Assembly (NCBI GenBank): GCA_951394045.1 | Contig: OX595985.1 | Span: forward strand, 5,022,001 to 5,086,000 | Length of the DNA stretch: 64,000 nt | Direction: 5' to 3' | DNA from: Nitzschia sp. DOCU1 | Lineage: Eukaryota > Bacillariophyta > Bacillariophyceae > Bacillariales > Bacillariaceae | Translations under genes and position numbers: made by a program | Shown here: positions 59,994 to 64,000 of the stretch, piece after piece | Numbering within the stretch: position 1 is the first letter of the stretch | How the letters are laid out: each line of letters starts with the position of its first letter | Notes under the pieces: generated by a model | Databases searched by the model: none | What the model saw: the letters and a program-made list of their open reading frames with translations, nothing else | What the model was told of the DNA's origin: nothing

Positions 59994-61484
59994 TCAGCTG
60001 CTTCCGCCGTTGTGTCGGTTTCCACCATTATTTCGCCTTGTCATGTTGTCCCCCATATTGTTATTGTTGTTATTGTTCGTCACTGGAGTGGTCGATGCTT
60101 CATTCTGATTTCCGCCGGAAGATTGAGTAGAAGAGACATTCCTTTCACGATTGCGGGCACGTTGTTCATTAACATAATCTCGTTCCTCCCTGGTAAAAGT
60201 AGCCCAGATAGTTGGAGGGTACGACCCGTTGTTCAGCAGGTGTCCTGACTCAGAGAAGCGACCGCCGCCGCCACGGCCACGACCTCCGCGACCGCGTCCT
60301 CCGCCACGGCCTCTCCCCTGATTCCGACTTCCTCTTCCGCCTCTTCCTGAGGCATTGTATCCTCGGCCACCTCCACGGCCTGAATTATCACTCTGTGACA
60401 TGGACGAAATATTACGAGGCAAGGGGTTACGCGAAGCCGACGATTCATTGGCAGCAAGCTGCCCGCCCAAGAAATCAACGGCAAGCTGATAGTCGTTGGA
60501 GCGACGATCATCCCCAGCAATTAATCCTTTTGCAACCTGGAGCTTTGGATCAGTGATAGCATCCAGGAGAGTACGAACTTTGGAGTTTTCACTCCTACCC
60601 TCGCCGTGGTCAGCCAAGTCGGTGAAGGCAGAAGTTAAACGAGCAACGAAGCCCTGCCAGGTAAAGTTGCGTGCTTTACCGTTCCAAAACGTTGTAGCGA
60701 TAACACGATCAGCTTCCAATTTCACCTGATTAACGTGGCTCGCCCCAGTATACTGGGACTTGATGGCATGGTAAGCGGCCCGACCATTCTTGGTCGAGGC
60801 ACTACCTTTCACGAAGGACCACGCTTCGGTCCCATGAGTAACATGGCGCACCATGAGCCACAGTTTCTCGTTGTTGACTGCATAAACAGCCCCGTTGTGA
60901 GACGCACGACGAATAAGCTCCTCGTGGAACGAGGGTTGGCCATATCCAAGCGGATCATTTGCGGGGTCAGCAACATTGACATCGGTACGAACGAGGTAGC
61001 CCAGCGGAAGTCTCTCCAAACCGTAAGACGAGTGAATCCACGCTTCCATGTTTTCGATAGTTTCACGCGCCTTCTTGGAAGTAGTGAATTTTTCGGGGAA
61101 GTCGGGATTCCCGGCATCAATCACCTCATCAATCTGCAGCTTGTACTGCCACAAGGTTCTCAAAACGTTACGAGTTGCAGCTGCAGCAGACCAGGGGCAT
61201 TTAACAGCATGCAGGTAACGGAGATAATAGGCAAGTTGTTTCAAACGCAAAGCATGGTTTTGGCCAATAAGGACCCCAGGGTTGGGGTTGCCACCAACCT
61301 GTCCTCCAGGACGACGAATGGTAGCACACAAACGATCGACATCATTATCGGTGAGTTGACGAAACTCCTCAGGGTCATCAAAACCTTGGTCGGTGACAGC
61401 CGTGGACTGGTTCCCATCAAAGCCAAGGGTGGCTTCAAGATAGTTACGAAAAGCGACAGCACCAGCCATGTTGAGCAGAGACAA
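59994..61484 (-). CDS. CopC gag
   Basis: 496 residues (start at 61484; Met6 is an alternative and equals the CopE start region), ending GGSS-TGA. The first 370 residues are a helical capsid-like region (YLEATLGFDGNQST, LRLKQLAYYLRYLHAV, SSYGLERLPLGYLVRTD). The C-terminal part is a long RGG/GRG region (GRGGGRGRGGRGRGGGGR) that probably binds nucleic acid in place of a CCHC knuckle, then an Asn run. The TGA stop (59994-59996) is followed in frame by pol. Open throughout. Confidence 0.92.
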   Translation of the reverse strand: MSLLNMAGAVAFRNYLEATLGFDGNQSTAVTDQGFDDPEEFRQLTDNDVDRLCATIRRPGGQVGGNPNPGVLIGQNHALRLKQLAYYLRYLHAVKCPWSAAAATRNVLRTLWQYKLQIDEVIDAGNPDFPEKFTTSKKARETIENMEAWIHSSYGLERLPLGYLVRTDVNVADPANDPLGYGQPSFHEELIRRASHNGAVYAVNNEKLWLMVRHVTHGTEAWSFVKGSASTKNGRAAYHAIKSQYTGASHVNQVKLEADRVIATTFWNGKARNFTWQGFVARLTSAFTDLADHGEGRSENSKVRTLLDAITDPKLQVAKGLIAGDDRRSNDYQLAVDFLGGQLAANESSASRNPLPRNISSMSQSDNSGRGGGRGYNASGRGGRGSRNQGRGRGGGRGRGGRGRGGGGRFSESGHLLNNGSYPPTIWATFTREERDYVNEQRARNRERNVSSTQSSGGNQNEASTTPVTNNNNNNNMGDNMTRRNNGGNRHNGGSS

Positions 61485-61959
61485 ACGAGGTACGATACGA
61501 GAGTACGGTAACGAAAGATCCTTTTGATATCTTTTTGGAGGATTTTCAACATCGGTGAGATCGGCACATCTCTTTGCTCAGTCGCACACTCTGTCGAGCA
61601 AGACCGCAGGTGCCATGTGGTAAGGACGATTGCTGATCAGGCGATGCGCTCCACAGGTCTGCTTCAAAAGGGTATACTTCGTGCTTTGCACATATTTCTC
61701 TCTTAAATACCCGTGCCGTTAACCCCCGAACGCAGGGTTTGTATTTAGGTGCGTCCACCTGGTTGGTGCGCGCATACCAGCCCGTAAGCGAGCATGGCGG
61801 CATGATCGCCGGTTTTGCCGCGTCGGATGCAAAACACGAAACGACGACCATGGGCTTTCCTTTTTGCCTCTTTGCGCCGAATCTCCTCATCAACATCATG
61901 GAGAAACAGATATTATCGTAGCCTTCCCAGGCTGTACGGAGACTTTGGGTCTGATAAAC

Positions 61960-62123
61960 CATTAAATCTACTAAGGAGTGGCGGAGAATCAAGCACAAAC
62001 ACACGATATGATGGATGGTGGGAAAACATTGGACAGAAACAAATTGTGTGCTTACTTTATCTCGCGGGCATCTCCAGTCCCGCCTGAGTCCCTAATCTTG
62101 GCGACTACCATGGGGAATTAACG
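61960..62123 (-). repeat. CopC 5' LTR
   Basis: 164 bp, near-identical in inverted orientation to 42131-42294. The 3' LTR of this copy is missing. Confidence 0.75.
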
Positions 62124-62231
62124 GGATAGTGCCGACCATAGACTCCGTACTTTCGGTAATTTTCCAGGTGTACATGCACGAACTTAGCACCGTACTCTTC
62201 CAACAGGAGACGACAGCGAACCACGCGGGAG
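62124..62231 (-). mobile_element. Gypsy remnant with large internal deletions
   Basis: Two short gypsy pieces joined: about 62140-62173 matches the pol 3' end (GACTCCGTACTTTCGGTAAT), and about 62174-62230 matches the RNase H region (GCACCGTACTCTTCCAACAG), followed directly by an LTR. Several kilobases of body are missing. It shares the LTR at 62232 with GypC. Confidence 0.75.

Positions 62232-64000
<1,769 letters not shown>

Larger units (their letters stand above)
56966..62123 (-). mobile_element. Copia element CopC, 3' truncated in RT
   Basis: Minus-sense: LTR-like segment 61960-62123 (164 bp, same length as in CopE), putative primer-binding site GTTTATCAGACCCA (61946-61959), leader, gag, TGA, pol. 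It stops at 56966 in the RT domain, just before the YxDD motif (KYYEYL), where CopA sequence begins. The right side abuts a gypsy remnant at 62124. Confidence 0.88.

Overview
The window looks like nuclear DNA of a pennate-type diatom (stramenopile). Short GT-AG introns interrupt otherwise compact genes, one protein carries a plastid-targeting-like Ala/Phe signal cleavage context, F-box/OmpA-like and GT8 proteins of diatom type are present, and Ty1/copia and Ty3/gypsy elements of diatom type fill the right two thirds. Species was not determined. Two runs of exactly 200 N (20044-20243 and 42959-43158) are assembly gaps, so statements crossing them are provisional.

Region 1 (1-20 kb) is host gene space. 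It holds a low-complexity protein open at the left edge, a five-exon M1 aminopeptidase, a TKL-like kinase with degenerate catalytic motifs (predicted pseudokinase), an F-box protein, a thioredoxin-fold protein divergently paired with a peptide methionine sulfoxide reductase (MsrA), a GT8 glycosyltransferase, a small unknown gene, and a three-exon gene for a secreted protein that combines an M23/LytM endopeptidase, two six-cysteine modules and a lysozyme/lytic-transglycosylase domain. Five copies of a hairpin-like repeat lie upstream of the last gene. A SET-domain methyltransferase-like gene (5' end lost in a gap) has a broken relative 4.6 kb away, made by an in-frame 726-bp deletion between 4-bp microhomologies.

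Region 2 (20-26 kb) is a gypsy element (GypA) with one nonsense mutation. Its 3' LTR is truncated against an inverted LTR fragment at the gap, and its other end interrupts a small unrecognised gene.

Region 3 (26-42 kb) is a three-level nest. A multi-exon AT-hook gene (gene X, minus strand, 41812 to about 27.6 kb) is split by a LINE (29167-40898, 16-bp target duplication). The LINE is split by a copia element (CopD, 32457-39231, identical 234-bp LTRs). Removing the inserts restores open reading frames at both levels.

Region 4 (42-64 kb) is a second nest: copia pieces CopE, CopB and CopC, a plus-strand copia (CopA, with a 60-bp spliceosomal-type intron inside its RT domain) that is split by an intact, very young gypsy (GypB, identical 618-bp LTRs, ATCCC target duplication), and a further gypsy (GypC) whose LTR carries an 872-bp DNA transposon-like element with 31-bp terminal inverted repeats. 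In two copia families gag and pol are in one frame, separated by a single TGA, which suggests stop-codon readthrough.
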